Positions 1 to 9,020 of a DNA stretch of 64,000 nucleotides are shown in pieces (the first letter of the stretch is position 1; each line of letters opens with the position of its first letter). The notes beneath the pieces were generated by a model, which saw only the letters and a list, made by a program, of their open reading frames with translations, was not told the DNA's origin and made no database searches. The DNA is taken from the NCBI GenBank assembly GCA_946481095.1, contig CAMLML010000002.1, positions 40,369 through 104,368 on the forward strand, given 5' to 3'. This DNA is from an uncultured Cellvibrio sp. (GTDB lineage Bacteria; Pseudomonadota; Gammaproteobacteria; Pseudomonadales; Cellvibrionaceae). The position numbers were made by a program, and so were the translations under genes.

Positions 1-89
1 GTATCGAAAAATTCTTCGATGGAAAGATATTTGATCCGGAAAATCCTAAAGCCTATCTCGATAGCCTGGCTATCAAATATATGGCGTAA
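1..89 (+). CDS. ABC transporter substrate-binding protein, C-terminal end (partial)
   Basis: Only the last 28 codons are present (frame from base 3, stop TAA at 87-89). The tail reads through FFDGKIFDPENP and YLDSLAIKY, which resembles the C-terminus of nitrate/bicarbonate-type periplasmic binding proteins (NrtA/CmpA family). It sits 12 bp upstream of a matching permease, which supports the call. Such proteins capture the ligand in the periplasm and deliver it to the permease. Nitrate as the ligand is family inference; too little of the protein is visible to choose between nitrate, nitrite, cyanate and sulfonates. Confidence 0.6.
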   Translation, partial: IEKFFDGKIFDPENPKAYLDSLAIKYMA

Positions 90-101
90 GGGGCATAGAC
101 T

Positions 102-953
102 ATGGCCGAATCCAGCATCAGCAGCGACGGAATTGTGGATGAGTATCGCAGCCCCGTTGCGCGCCTGAAACAAGTTGCGAGTTATTTTTTAGTGAGAGTA
201 GTGCCTGCATTTTTAGTTATCGCCGTGCTGGTAGGGGTTTGGCAAATCGCTTGCTCCAAACCGGATTCTGCTCTGCCTTCAGCAACAACAGTAATTGAAG
301 AAACGCGTTATCTGATTGAAAATCCTTTTTACGATAATGGCGGAACTGATGTAGGTATGGGCTGGCAATTACTCGCCAGTTTAAAGCGTGTTGCTGTGGG
401 ATATTCGCTGGCAGTAATAGCAGGCGTAGCATTGGGAATTTTAGTGGGCCAATCAATATGGGCCATGCGTGGACTTGATCCTTTATTTCAGGTATTGCGC
501 ACGGTTCCACCCTTGGCGTGGTTACCTTTATCCCTTGCTGGATTTCAAGACAGTCATCCTTCTGCAATTTTTGTCATTTTTATTACGTCGATTTGGCCAA
601 TTATTATTAACACCTCTGTAGGGGTGCGAAATATTCCGTTGGATTATCGTAATGTGGCGCGGGTAGTTAGATTAAGCGGTATTCAATATTTTTATAAAAT
701 TATGTTGCCTGCAGCTGCGCCTTATATTTTTTCCGGATTAAGAATTGGTATAGGTTTATCCTGGCTGGCAATTATTGCGGCCGAGATGTTGGTGGGTGGT
801 GTTGGTATAGGATTTTTTATCTGGGATGCGTGGAACTCTTCTCGTATCAGCGACATTATTCTCGCGCTAATCTATGTAGGTTTGGTGGGTTACGCGTTGG
901 ACAGACTGGTAGCAATGGCATCCTATTTCGTTACACGGGGTACTGGCCAGTAG
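102..953 (+). CDS. ABC transporter permease, nitrate/sulfonate/taurine type (NrtB-like)
   Basis: A 283-residue inner-membrane protein of the SsuC/TauC/NrtB permease family, which forms the translocation path for an importer. Hydrophobic segments begin near residue 30. The cytoplasmic EAA-type loop is at about residues 184-212 (NVARVVRLSGIQ, then LPAAAPYIFSGLR) and would contact the ATPase. The start at 102 has a short purine-rich RBS (AAGGGG at 88-93) and lies 12 bp after the binding-protein gene, so the two form an operon. No ATP-binding subunit follows; the next gene is an unrelated small membrane protein. The ATPase may lie upstream of the window or elsewhere. Confidence 0.85.
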   Translation: MAESSISSDGIVDEYRSPVARLKQVASYFLVRVVPAFLVIAVLVGVWQIACSKPDSALPSATTVIEETRYLIENPFYDNGGTDVGMGWQLLASLKRVAVGYSLAVIAGVALGILVGQSIWAMRGLDPLFQVLRTVPPLAWLPLSLAGFQDSHPSAIFVIFITSIWPIIINTSVGVRNIPLDYRNVARVVRLSGIQYFYKIMLPAAAPYIFSGLRIGIGLSWLAIIAAEMLVGGVGIGFFIWDAWNSSRISDIILALIYVGLVGYALDRLVAMASYFVTRGTGQ

Positions 954-959
954 TTTTTA

Positions 960-1006
960 CTCCAAAGTGAATCAGGTATCTTTGATAGATTGGTTGCACT
1001 TTGGAG
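960..1006. repeat. Inverted repeat downstream of the permease
   Basis: Arms CTCCAAAGTG (960-969) and CACTTTGGAG (997-1006) are perfect 10-bp inverted repeats around a 27-nt spacer, starting 6 bp after the permease stop codon. There is no T-run after the right arm, so this is not a canonical intrinsic terminator. It could end or stabilise the transporter mRNA. Confidence 0.4.
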
Positions 1007-1053
1007 ATCTATTTATGTAGGATTGATGCCAATTAGTTCACATAATCCTGCTC

Positions 1054-1440
1054 ATGGTTAAACCAGAATCTGCCGCCAAATTCATATTGGCATTCCTTTG
1101 TATCCAGAGTTCCCCATTTGTTTACGCACATGGACAGGGTTTGTTTGTGATGTACATTGGTGTTCCAACGGCTGCATTGGCATTTATTATTTCGGCCATT
1201 ATTGTTAGGTGCGCATATAAAAGTGTGAAGCTTTGGCAGTATGCAATTTTATCTCTGTTATTTTTTTTGTTATGGATTCCTGTTTATACGATAGCCACAT
1301 TTATTGCTGCTGACTTTTTAGATTCAGCAGGGATTTTATCGCATCGATATAGTGAAGAGTATGTAAGCGCATTTATATTACCGTTGCTGCTTATTTTCTG
1401 TGCCATATTCTGGTTTTCAATCAAGAGAAATAGAAATTGA
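1054..1440 (+). CDS. Small integral membrane protein of unknown function
   Basis: 128 residues. The N-terminus looks like a signal peptide (hydrophobic FILAFLCIQ, then VYAHGQG, with possible cleavage after A25). It is followed by three strongly hydrophobic segments at about residues 30-52, 62-88 and 106-123, and a basic tail (KRNRN). I do not recognise a family. It is preceded by the inverted repeat behind the ABC permease and followed closely by an acetyltransferase gene, so it may be co-transcribed with the latter. Its RBS is weak. The composition (membrane segments, HG motif after the leader) argues for a real gene rather than a chance frame. Confidence 0.55.
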   Translation: MVKPESAAKFILAFLCIQSSPFVYAHGQGLFVMYIGVPTAALAFIISAIIVRCAYKSVKLWQYAILSLLFFLLWIPVYTIATFIAADFLDSAGILSHRYSEEYVSAFILPLLLIFCAIFWFSIKRNRN

Positions 1441-1453
1441 TTCTGGTGAAAGT

Positions 1454-1933
1454 GTGATCAGAAATATTTGTGAAAGCGATTACGAATATCTGATTCAACA
1501 CCTGAATGATTGGTGGGGCGGTAGAAATATGGTGGATATGTTGCCTCGCTTGTTCTTTATTCACTTTCAACAATCCAGTTTTGTGTTTGAAGAAAATGGG
1601 AAAGTTATTGGCTTTCTGATTGGTTTTGTTTCCCAGACATGCAAAGAAACAGGCTATGTTCATTTTGTTGGTGTTGATCCTGTATACAGAAAAAACAAAG
1701 TAGCCACTCGGCTTTACCTGGAATTTATCGCCCATTGCAAAAGTCAAAAAATAACTGTTATTAAATGCGTCACTTCACCTCGAAATAAAAAGTCCGTTGC
1801 TTTTCATCATAAACTTGGATTCAAAGCATCTGAATATAATGAAAAAGGATTGCCAGTTGCGATTCCGAATTATGATGGTTCTTATGAGCACCGGGTTGTG
1901 TTGAGCCTGGATATTGCACCCCAATATACATGA
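1454..1933 (+). CDS. GNAT-family N-acetyltransferase
   Basis: Predicted cytoplasmic acetyl-CoA-dependent acetyltransferase. The GNAT core is visible: GKVIGFLIGFV (beta4), HFVGVDPVYRKNKVATRLY (beta4-alpha3; the acetyl-CoA loop appears as RKNKVA instead of the usual Q/RxxGxG/A) and SPRNKKSVAFHHKLGF (the asparagine and C-terminal motif). I choose the GTG at 1454, giving M-IRNICESDYEYL, because GNAT proteins typically begin this way and this avoids a 41-nt overlap with the upstream gene. A GTG at 1400 is an alternative that adds 18 residues. The substrate cannot be inferred. It is followed 7 bp later by an FKBP gene. Confidence 0.75.
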   Translation: MIRNICESDYEYLIQHLNDWWGGRNMVDMLPRLFFIHFQQSSFVFEENGKVIGFLIGFVSQTCKETGYVHFVGVDPVYRKNKVATRLYLEFIAHCKSQKITVIKCVTSPRNKKSVAFHHKLGFKASEYNEKGLPVAIPNYDGSYEHRVVLSLDIAPQYT

Positions 1934-1940
1934 GAATTAA

Positions 1941-2282
1941 ATGATGAATGAATTAAAAATCGAAGACATTATTGTTGGTTCTGGAAGCTCCATCGAAAAA
2001 GGTGCGTTAATTACTGCGCATTACACAGGTTGGTTGGAAGATGGAACAGAATTTGATTCTTCGCATAATCGCGGCAAACCATTTCAATGTGTAATTGGTA
2101 CCGGTCGAGTGATTAAAGGTTGGGATCAAGGGTTGATAGGAATGAAAGTGGGCGGTACAAGAAAACTTTTTGTCCCATCTCATCTCGCTTATGGGGAGCG
2201 TCAAATGGGACCAGTAATTAAACCCAATTCCAATTTGATTTTTGAAATTGAGCTGTTGGAAGTGTTGGTGCGGGATGATTAG
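1941..2282 (+). CDS. FKBP-type peptidyl-prolyl cis-trans isomerase
   Basis: A 113-residue single-domain FKBP without a signal peptide, so probably cytoplasmic. It catalyses cis-trans isomerisation of Xaa-Pro bonds. Landmark residues are present: HYTGWLEDGTEFDSS, FQCVIGTGRVIKGWDQGL (with the FKBP tryptophan) and LAYGERQMG, followed by FEIELLEV at the C-terminus. Two ATG codons lie in tandem at 1941 and 1944. It is 7 bp downstream of the acetyltransferase gene and converges on the DUF3857 gene, whose stop codon begins only 3 bp after its own. It is as short as the smallest FKBPs and lacks the dimerisation domain of FkpA/FklB. Confidence 0.9.
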   Translation: MMNELKIEDIIVGSGSSIEKGALITAHYTGWLEDGTEFDSSHNRGKPFQCVIGTGRVIKGWDQGLIGMKVGGTRKLFVPSHLAYGERQMGPVIKPNSNLIFEIELLEVLVRDD

Positions 2283-2285
2283 TTT

Positions 2286-4187
2286 TTATTTAAGTTTTGC
2301 ATAAAAATAGATATTCGATTCTCGTTTAAATAGGTCAATCATCTTATTAAATTCTTTAATAGACTCGGGAGTAATGGTTTGTTGTGGAATATTAACGACA
2401 GTATTAACCACTAGCTCACCATTTTGTGATTGGGTTGATTTTCTCGATAATTTTCCAAATTTGTGTGTGAGCTCCAAGTCGGAGGGTAGAATATGAAGAC
2501 TCCACAAGATTGAAACATTGAAAGTATAATTTGAACGTGCCTCTATACCACTGATAAAAGACTCATAGTCTTCATTGCTAATCTTAATGCTGTCGAGTTC
2601 AGATTTAATCCATGCGTCTTGCTCCGTATAATCCAAATCAAGTTCCGGATCAATAAATGGTTTATAGACGGCTTCGCTTTTTATCTTTATTGGTTGCGTT
2701 ACGTCTTCTAAGCCGGAAATCTTAAAAGATGGATTTATGTCTTTTGCTACTATGTCATTATAGGAATCTAGTAATTTTTTATTAATTTCATCTTTTGTTA
2801 ATGCATTCAATTCTGCTCTGTAGGTACTGGCATACTCATAAAAATAGTGTCTTGTTGAGTTTTCCTTTTGTCCGCCTAATTTATCGAATTCAATTTTTGT
2901 TGTAGTCTCTGATTTCCATCGAGTAGAGCTGGAATATAATTTTTTCGGCGTGTTGTTGTGGGCAAGAAAAAGTGCAGATTTTCCCTGAATGTAAGGTGAT
3001 ATATAGCGCCAATCGGAATTGTTGTTGGTGAGATCTGCACAAGCTCTTTTTTTATCAACTTGGAAGCAAACAATCATATGATCAAAATAATTTAATGAAG
3101 GTATAGCCAGTCTGGCTGGCTTGGTACGATCTGTTGCAACCAAAACGGGCACGGCTTTGACATTTATGTCATTAAGCATACTGTAAAATAATGCAGCCTT
3201 ATCTTTACAATCCCCGAAACGTTTATTGAGTGTTCGTATTACTGAATGGGGGGTGATTGCATTTCCATGCTCAGAATGTGAAACATATTGAATTTCCTGA
3301 GAAACAAATTTGTAAATGATATCGATCTTTTTTTCGATATTTTCTTCTTCTCCAACGAGGCCATCTACAAACTTTCCAATTTCATCTTCATGTGAATCAA
3401 TTGCCAGAAAAAATTTATCTAAAGAATGGGATATGGCTTGATCCCATGATGTATAGCTGCCAATTTGAATGGATTCAAATTGATCTGCCCAATAAATTTT
3501 GTCTTCGGTTTTTATTGCAGGGATATTCTTTCCCGAGCAAGTTAATGTGTTTGATTCTTCCGTACAGGTCAGGTATTTATTATTGGTTTTCCAAAAAATA
3601 GGATGATCTGCAGGCCAGGAAAGACTAAGATTAAAATTCATTCTTGGATAAATATATTCAACAAATAACTCCCTGCTCCAATCAGTTTCTTGTTTGGAAA
3701 TGTCTCGTGTTATTGTGTAATCTAAAATTCCAAATGAACCAACATCTAGCCCAGGGAAATTAAATACACCATATTTGTGGCTGGAAAATGTATTATATGT
3801 ATTTGAATCATTAATCTTTAAGTCAGATTTACTAACAGAAATAAATTTTTTATCTTTGGTTAAGCTGCCTAGGTAGTTAATTTTTACCTGATCAAGTTTC
3901 TCATTAAAGGTGAGATATTCTGCGCCATTATTTTGAATGCTTTTATTATTAGGAAAATAATAGATTCGAATGATGCGTTGAATTGCTCTATTATCTTTTA
4001 TATGAATATCATAACTTGAATAAATTTCAGCGTGTTCATTTGGCACACTCTCCTGAACGGACTGAATTATTTTAGTAATCGCTTCCGATAGTTGTAAATT
4101 ATCTTTTGGCCACGAGATCTCTGCTTGAGAAAAGCTTGCTGCAATCAAAATATATAAAAATAGAAATATCCGATAGCTATTTTTCAT
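2286..4187 (-). CDS. DUF3857 / transglutaminase-like exported protein
   Basis: A 633-residue protein with a signal peptide (M-KNSYRIFLFLYILIAASF, cut near SQA-EIS), so it is exported. An N-terminal DUF3857 beta-rich region is followed by a transglutaminase-like core with Cys327 in FGDCKDKA and His370 in FDHMIVC; ADLTNNN would supply the acidic residue. I place the start at 4187 because it gives the signal peptide and an 11-bp overlap with the upstream membrane-protein gene; an upstream in-frame ATG at 4277 lies well inside that gene. The role of such proteins (peptidase, cross-linking or glycopeptide processing) is generally unknown. A second protein of the same architecture is at 51499-53724. 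Confidence 0.8.
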   Translation of the reverse strand: MKNSYRIFLFLYILIAASFSQAEISWPKDNLQLSEAITKIIQSVQESVPNEHAEIYSSYDIHIKDNRAIQRIIRIYYFPNNKSIQNNGAEYLTFNEKLDQVKINYLGSLTKDKKFISVSKSDLKINDSNTYNTFSSHKYGVFNFPGLDVGSFGILDYTITRDISKQETDWSRELFVEYIYPRMNFNLSLSWPADHPIFWKTNNKYLTCTEESNTLTCSGKNIPAIKTEDKIYWADQFESIQIGSYTSWDQAISHSLDKFFLAIDSHEDEIGKFVDGLVGEEENIEKKIDIIYKFVSQEIQYVSHSEHGNAITPHSVIRTLNKRFGDCKDKAALFYSMLNDINVKAVPVLVATDRTKPARLAIPSLNYFDHMIVCFQVDKKRACADLTNNNSDWRYISPYIQGKSALFLAHNNTPKKLYSSSTRWKSETTTKIEFDKLGGQKENSTRHYFYEYASTYRAELNALTKDEINKKLLDSYNDIVAKDINPSFKISGLEDVTQPIKIKSEAVYKPFIDPELDLDYTEQDAWIKSELDSIKISNEDYESFISGIEARSNYTFNVSILWSLHILPSDLELTHKFGKLSRKSTQSQNGELVVNTVVNIPQQTITPESIKEFNKMIDLFKRESNIYFYAKLK

Positions 4188-5253
4188 AATGTTGAAATCC
4201 TGAAGCCATATTGATGAAATCATTTTCATACTTTTTGAAAGTGTTGCGCATACTAGATAAATATCCATATGTTTCAATTATCTTATCTTCCGTTTCAAAT
4301 ATTGTTGCAGTTTCTACAGTTGGTGAACCTAATAAGTTTGATTTGCAAACAATTTTTACCACAACTCCAGTTTGTTTTTTATCTAAATGTCGTATTTGGG
4401 TGCATTGCGGGCTGGGAGTTGAATCTTTTATATTGTATAACCTGCTAGTTGATATTGAACTTATCGTTTCATCATTCTTGTTATAACTAAACACTACAAA
4501 GTACATGTTTTCCAGGGGGCCTTTAAATTCAGTTATAGATGATCCATCCGAAACGGTTCCAGTATTAACACGTATCCATCCTTTCCCAATGATGGGTACT
4601 TGAAAGTTATCTTCAGAGTTTTTATAGGTATCTCCTGTATTAAAATTTTCTAACGCTCTACCTTTAAACCCCTCGTAAGCAATGAATAGTAAAAAAATAA
4701 GCATAATAATAGATAGTATAGAAACGATAGTTATTTCAATTATGCGCAGAGCTTTGGTTGGTTCTTTTAGACATATATCTGTTGATGCAAGCTTGATAGT
4801 TTTTATTTGGTTCGCCAGCACAGAGTAGAGGGTGGATATAACTAATAATCCAACAATCAGCGTCCAACTGGGAAACTCATATGTGTCAGAGATATTAAAA
4901 AATACTGTTGTTCCGAATATTATCAAGTGCCAACTAAAAGACCATGCAGTCCAAAGTGGTAGATTGAGTTTTTTTTGAATGGTTTGAATTTCTCCAACCA
5001 TTTTAGGGAAAGCGAAAATTTGAAAAATGGCAAATAAAGGAACGAAAAACCATAACCAAGGTGTGAGGTTGGATTGGTTCCATTTTTTTATTTCATTTAT
5101 TCGCTTAACTAGCCAGAAGCAACTATAAAAGGAAAAGGTTGAGAATACCCAAAGGAATTCCAACCATATAGGTTTGGGGGCTGCAAGAGTAATTGGATCT
5201 TGTTTAATGATGTTGGCATCATCAATATGTTGTTTAACTTCAGAATTTTCCAT
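4177..5253 (-). CDS. Membrane protein of unknown function
   Basis: 358 residues. The N-terminal half is cytoplasmic and membrane: about four hydrophobic segments near residues 30-48, 66-83, 100-120 and 128-148, plus another at about 172-194. The last 160 residues appear soluble and beta-rich (GKGWIRVNTGTVSDG..., GPLENMYFVVFSYNK). The LWVFSTFSFYSCFWLVKRINEI stretch resembles DUF4234-type membrane domains, but I am not certain. It overlaps the start of the downstream DUF3857 gene by 11 bp, which suggests translational coupling and a shared envelope function. Base composition is AT-richer than the housekeeping genes around it. Confidence 0.65.
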   Translation of the reverse strand: MENSEVKQHIDDANIIKQDPITLAAPKPIWLEFLWVFSTFSFYSCFWLVKRINEIKKWNQSNLTPWLWFFVPLFAIFQIFAFPKMVGEIQTIQKKLNLPLWTAWSFSWHLIIFGTTVFFNISDTYEFPSWTLIVGLLVISTLYSVLANQIKTIKLASTDICLKEPTKALRIIEITIVSILSIIMLIFLLFIAYEGFKGRALENFNTGDTYKNSEDNFQVPIIGKGWIRVNTGTVSDGSSITEFKGPLENMYFVVFSYNKNDETISSISTSRLYNIKDSTPSPQCTQIRHLDKKQTGVVVKIVCKSNLLGSPTVETATIFETEDKIIETYGYLSSMRNTFKKYENDFINMASGFQHYEK

Positions 5254-5307
5254 ATATACATCCTGATATTCGTTATTTTATTTTTTAAACGTCTAACCGT
5301 AAAATTT

Positions 5308-6375
5308 TTAAAGCGATTTCAAACTCCACTCAATCGCCTCTGCATAATATTTCTCAGGTAATAAATCGCCTAACAAAATTAACGTTTCGCGAAGTTCGGT
5401 GATGTTATTACTCACTAAATTAATGTGGCCCACTTTGCGGCCGGGGCGGACGTCTTTGCCGTACCAGTAAACTCTTGCACAGGGCAGGTTGCGCCATTCG
5501 GGATTGTAGTCAGTGCCGATTAAATTAATCATCACATTTTGCCCAACAATTTGTGGGCTTGGTGTTGGCATATTGGTGATAGCACGCAGGTGATATTCAA
5601 ATTGACTGATGCTGGCGCCGGCTTGTGTCCAATGGCCTGAGTTGTGAACGCGCGGGGCGAGTTCGTTGATTAATAATGTGTTGCCGACACGGAAAGTTTC
5701 CATCGCCATTACGCCGACATAGTTAAGAGCGTTTAATAATTTCCCCAGCATATTTTCTGCCTGGGTTTGCAAATCCTGTAAACGAACGAGTGGTGCTATT
5801 GAAGAATATAAAATGCCATTGAGATGCAAATTTAATGTCAGTGGATAAAAAACGCATTCGCCATTGGAATTGCGTACGCCGACCAGTGACACTTCTTCGT
5901 CAAATTTAATCGCTTGTTCGGCTATGGCTTCACCCTGCCAATCGTCAGGCACTTGATCATCGTCAGTGCGTAACCAATGTTGGCCGCGGCCATCATAGCC
6001 ACCGGTTCTACGTTTTAATAAAACGGTTTCTCCTAATTGATCGCGCAATTCATTTGCAGAAATATTGTTGGCAACATTACGCCAGGGCGCTGTTGCCAAT
6101 CCGAGTGAATCAATTAATTCTTTTTGTGTTTTACGATCAGCCAATCGACCAAAAACGGATTGATTGATAAATTGTGGATGTTGAGCAAGTGTTTTGGTGA
6201 CTAAAGTGGCCGGCCATTGTTCGCGTTCGGCTGTTACCACATCATTCGTCTCCAAATTTGGCGCAGTTGATTCATCTATATCAACCGGGCAAACGTCCAG
6301 AGCCAAAGGCATTCCTGCATGTTTCAACATGGCACCCAATTGGCCTGCACCCAACACCCAAATTCGTTGTTTCAT
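5308..6375 (-). CDS. purK: N5-carboxyaminoimidazole ribonucleotide synthase PurK
   Basis: An ATP-grasp enzyme of de novo purine synthesis. It converts AIR, ATP and bicarbonate to N5-CAIR, the substrate of PurE encoded just upstream. The N-terminal GAGQLGAML motif, the central KRRTGGYDGRGQHWL ATP-grasp loop and the C-terminal NELAPRVHNSGHWT motif are all typical. The 355-residue length from the ATG at 6375 matches the family; in-frame codons further upstream run into purE and are rejected. The RBS AAGGG lies 7 bp before the start. The purE stop is 10 bp upstream, so purE-purK is one operon. Confidence 0.97.
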   Translation of the reverse strand: MKQRIWVLGAGQLGAMLKHAGMPLALDVCPVDIDESTAPNLETNDVVTAEREQWPATLVTKTLAQHPQFINQSVFGRLADRKTQKELIDSLGLATAPWRNVANNISANELRDQLGETVLLKRRTGGYDGRGQHWLRTDDDQVPDDWQGEAIAEQAIKFDEEVSLVGVRNSNGECVFYPLTLNLHLNGILYSSIAPLVRLQDLQTQAENMLGKLLNALNYVGVMAMETFRVGNTLLINELAPRVHNSGHWTQAGASISQFEYHLRAITNMPTPSPQIVGQNVMINLIGTDYNPEWRNLPCARVYWYGKDVRPGRKVGHINLVSNNITELRETLILLGDLLPEKYYAEAIEWSLKSL

Positions 6376-6385
6376 TTGGTTACCC

Positions 6386-6877
6386 TTATTGATCGCGTGG
6401 ATCCGGATTATCAAGAACTGCTTGCGTTTGTTGCTGACGGAATTGATCAATTTTTTCAGCTAACACCGGATCGGTGACAGCCAGAATCTGGCAGGCCAAA
6501 AGACCAGCATTGAATGCACCGGCAACACCAATTGCCAAAGTCCCAACAGCAATACCTTTGGGCATTTGCACTATGGAGTAGAGGCTGTCCAGACCATTCA
6601 AGGCTTTGCTTTGAACAGGAACACCCAACACAGGTAAACGAGTGTGCGCGGCAACCATTCCGGGTAAATGGGCAGCGCCACCAGCACCGGCGATGATAAC
6701 GGCATAACCATTATCGACAGCAGATTCAGCGAATTGAGTGAGTTTTTGCGGGGTGCGGTGAGCGGAAACTACCTCGGTGTGGTAATCCACGCCCATTTGT
6801 TCGAGTATTTCTACTGCGGCTTGCATGGTGGACCAATCACTTTTGGAACCCATGATGACTGCGACTTTTCTTGCCAT
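6386..6877 (-). CDS. purE: N5-carboxyaminoimidazole ribonucleotide mutase PurE
   Basis: 163 residues, a normal class I PurE length. It rearranges N5-CAIR to CAIR in purine biosynthesis. Signature motifs are clear: [10 protein letters not shown] (substrate phosphate loop), VSAHRTPQ (catalytic histidine loop) and [13 protein letters not shown]. It is the first gene of the minus-strand purE-purK operon, with purK starting 10 bp after its stop. The region upstream (6878-6976) separates it from the acyltransferase gene and carries a copy of a short duplicated segment. Confidence 0.98.
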   Translation of the reverse strand: MARKVAVIMGSKSDWSTMQAAVEILEQMGVDYHTEVVSAHRTPQKLTQFAESAVDNGYAVIIAGAGGAAHLPGMVAAHTRLPVLGVPVQSKALNGLDSLYSIVQMPKGIAVGTLAIGVAGAFNAGLLACQILAVTDPVLAEKIDQFRQQQTQAVLDNPDPRDQ

Positions 6878-6930
6878 AGCGGTTTGCCTGCGGGTCTGTC
6901 AGAAAAAGCCGCGCATCTTATCACAAAATA

Positions 6931-6991
6931 ATTCAGGTAAATCCGCTTTCGTCTTCTTGCGCCTCTTTCAGTAAATTCAGGGTAAATCCGC
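6931..6991. repeat. Short direct duplication at the 3' end of the acyltransferase gene
   Basis: ATTCAGGTAAATCCGC (6931-6946) and ATTCAGGGTAAATCCGC (6975-6991) are near-identical copies 44 bp apart. The second forms the last codons and stop of the acyltransferase gene. It looks like a small tandem duplication. Confidence 0.5.
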
Positions 6992-7915
6992 ATAAAAACC
7001 GGCAGCACCTTCCGGACGGGTTTTGAAGCGACGATGGACCCAGAGGTATTGTTCGGGGGCCATCATGATTCCCTGTTCAACTTGTTGCATGATGCGTTTG
7101 GTGTCCAGAACCACATCATCGCTCGGAAAATCGGCCAAAGGAGCTTCTACTTTCAGGTGATAACCGCCAGTTTTTTTGCGTATACAAACAAAAGGAATCA
7201 CTTGTGCATTTCCCATGCGGGCAAGTTGTGATGTAGAGGTAATGCACGCGGCTTCTACACCAAAAAACGGAATGAAAATATTGTGTTTGCTGCGTTTGCG
7301 GCCGTAATCCTGATCAGGTGCGTACCAGATGGCACGTCCGCGTTTTAATTGTTTGATAACGGTTCGTAGATCCGAGACTTCAATTGCCATAGCGTCACGA
7401 CTAAATCGCTCCCTGCATTTATGTTGGATAAAATCGTAAACAGGATTGTCATGTTGGCGATAGCTGCCATCGATTGAGTGTTGCATGCTCATGAAGGCTG
7501 CACCTAAATCCAGATGGGTAAAATGAAGCGCCATCAATACCACGCCGGTTCCTTCTTTTTCCGCTTTTTTCAGATGCTCAAGCCCTTCATAGGTGACCAA
7601 TTTTTCCAACCGTTTTTTTGAAGCAAACCAGGCCAGTCCGATTTCAAAAAACACTTTACCCAAAGAATCAATGTGTTTGTTCAGCAATTGTTGTTGTTCC
7701 TGAACAGTGAGTTGTTTAAAACAAAGTTCCAGATTTCGTTTGGCGATGGCGATTCGTCTTTTGGCGAACAATGGCATCAGTTTCCCAAGTCCGGAACCCA
7801 TTTTCATTTGCACACCAAAAGGTAATTGGGCAAGTAACCACCAAATGCCAATGCCTAACCAGTTGAGCCAATAGCGGGGATGTAATAATCGGAAGTGGAA
7901 TATAGGACGGTTCAT
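6977..7915 (-). CDS. LpxL/HtrB-like lipid A acyltransferase
   Basis: A 312-residue member of the LpxL/LpxM/LpxP late acyltransferase family, which transfers an acyl chain from acyl-ACP to Kdo2-lipid IVA at the inner membrane. There is one N-terminal membrane anchor (about residues 14-33) and the catalytic H(X4)D/E motif appears as HFTHLD. YRQHDNPVYD, GRAIWYAPDQDYG and WVHRRFKTRPEG match the family. I choose the ATG at 7915 (M-NRPIFHFRLLHP), the usual N-terminus of this family; a codon at 7942 would add nine residues. Whether the donor is lauroyl, myristoyl or palmitoleoyl cannot be told from sequence. It is transcribed alone, divergent from the DUF481 gene. Confidence 0.9.
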   Translation of the reverse strand: MNRPIFHFRLLHPRYWLNWLGIGIWWLLAQLPFGVQMKMGSGLGKLMPLFAKRRIAIAKRNLELCFKQLTVQEQQQLLNKHIDSLGKVFFEIGLAWFASKKRLEKLVTYEGLEHLKKAEKEGTGVVLMALHFTHLDLGAAFMSMQHSIDGSYRQHDNPVYDFIQHKCRERFSRDAMAIEVSDLRTVIKQLKRGRAIWYAPDQDYGRKRSKHNIFIPFFGVEAACITSTSQLARMGNAQVIPFVCIRKKTGGYHLKVEAPLADFPSDDVVLDTKRIMQQVEQGIMMAPEQYLWVHRRFKTRPEGAAGFYADLP

Positions 7916-8165
7916 ACAGCTGATCCTTTGACAGAGGCGCAATTATACAGCGGGGTACGCAATTTTCAAAAACAACATGGAATGCTCAAAAATAATCCGG
8001 ATAAATATTGGGCACCAAAAGTTACGTCTCCCTCGATATTATTTAAGCGTAAAAATTTTGCAGGAATAGGCAAAAACAAAAAATTAATTTTTATAAGCTG
8101 GTTAAAACACGTTACTATCCGGCGTATTGCTATCTATTCACCCTTGTTAATACAGGAATATTGAT

Positions 8166-8942
8166 ATGAAAACGTTCAGTATCAAAAAATGTTTGTTGTC
8201 GGGTTTTATCGCGGCATTTGCTGTTGATATGTCATTCGCAGATGAAGTAAGGCCTTGGGAAGCTTCAGCGGAGCTGGGTGTGGTGTCTGCATCAGGTAAT
8301 ACCGAAACTACCAGCATGCAAGCAAAATTGGATATTAAGCAAAATCTGGATAAATGGACCAATTCTTACGTGCTTACGGGGTTAATTAACAAAAGTGAAG
8401 TTGAAAATGATGATGGTACAACCAGCAACGAGAAAACAGCTGAAAAATATTTTGGTTCGGTAAAGAGTGCTTACGACTTTGGTCGAAAAGAAGATTACTT
8501 ATTTTTGTTTGCATCCCATGCTGAAGATAAATTTGGTGCATATCGCCGGTATTCCACCATTTCTATAGGTTATGGTTCACGATTAATCGAACGTGAGACG
8601 CTGCAACTGGATGCGGAAATCGGCCCCGGTTATGTCAGGGGAGAAAAAGTATTTGAAGATCCTGTATTCCCGGATTATTTAGTTACTGAAGATGGCACTA
8701 TGTTGCGTGTTGCCGGTGTATTGGCCTGGCAAATCACAGAGAATGCAGAATTCAAACAGTCTGTCAGCGTCGAGTCTGCAGAAGATAACCGTCGTACTTT
8801 GTCCGAAACATCATTGAGTACAAAAATCAGCGAAGTCATGCAAATGAAAGCAGCATTTGCATTGGCGAGCGACTCTGATGTTGCACCCGGTAAAGAGAAA
8901 ACAGATACAACAACATCGATTACATTGGTTTATAAATTTTGA
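8166..8942 (+). CDS. DUF481 (YdiY-like) outer-membrane protein
   Basis: 258 residues with a cleavable signal peptide (KCLLSGFIAAFAVDMSFA-DEV). The mature part is alternating polar/aromatic beta-strand sequence ending in YKF, typical of a small outer-membrane barrel. The opening (WEASAELGVVSASGNTET) is the hallmark of the DUF481/YdiY family, often called salt-induced outer membrane proteins. The function is unknown in most members. The RBS AGGA lies 10 bp before the ATG. It stands alone, with a divergent acyltransferase gene upstream. Confidence 0.85.
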   Translation: MKTFSIKKCLLSGFIAAFAVDMSFADEVRPWEASAELGVVSASGNTETTSMQAKLDIKQNLDKWTNSYVLTGLINKSEVENDDGTTSNEKTAEKYFGSVKSAYDFGRKEDYLFLFASHAEDKFGAYRRYSTISIGYGSRLIERETLQLDAEIGPGYVRGEKVFEDPVFPDYLVTEDGTMLRVAGVLAWQITENAEFKQSVSVESAEDNRRTLSETSLSTKISEVMQMKAAFALASDSDVAPGKEKTDTTTSITLVYKF

Positions 8943-9020
8943 TTGGGAGTTTTCTACAATAGTTTGTAGATAATTTTTCGACTATGACTGCGAACAACCA
9001 CATGGATGTGATGTTGCAGA

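Noticed and set aside
1400..1453. Longer N-terminus for the acetyltransferase
   Set aside because: The GTG at 1400 overlaps the upstream gene by 41 nt; the GTG at 1454 gives the usual GNAT start.
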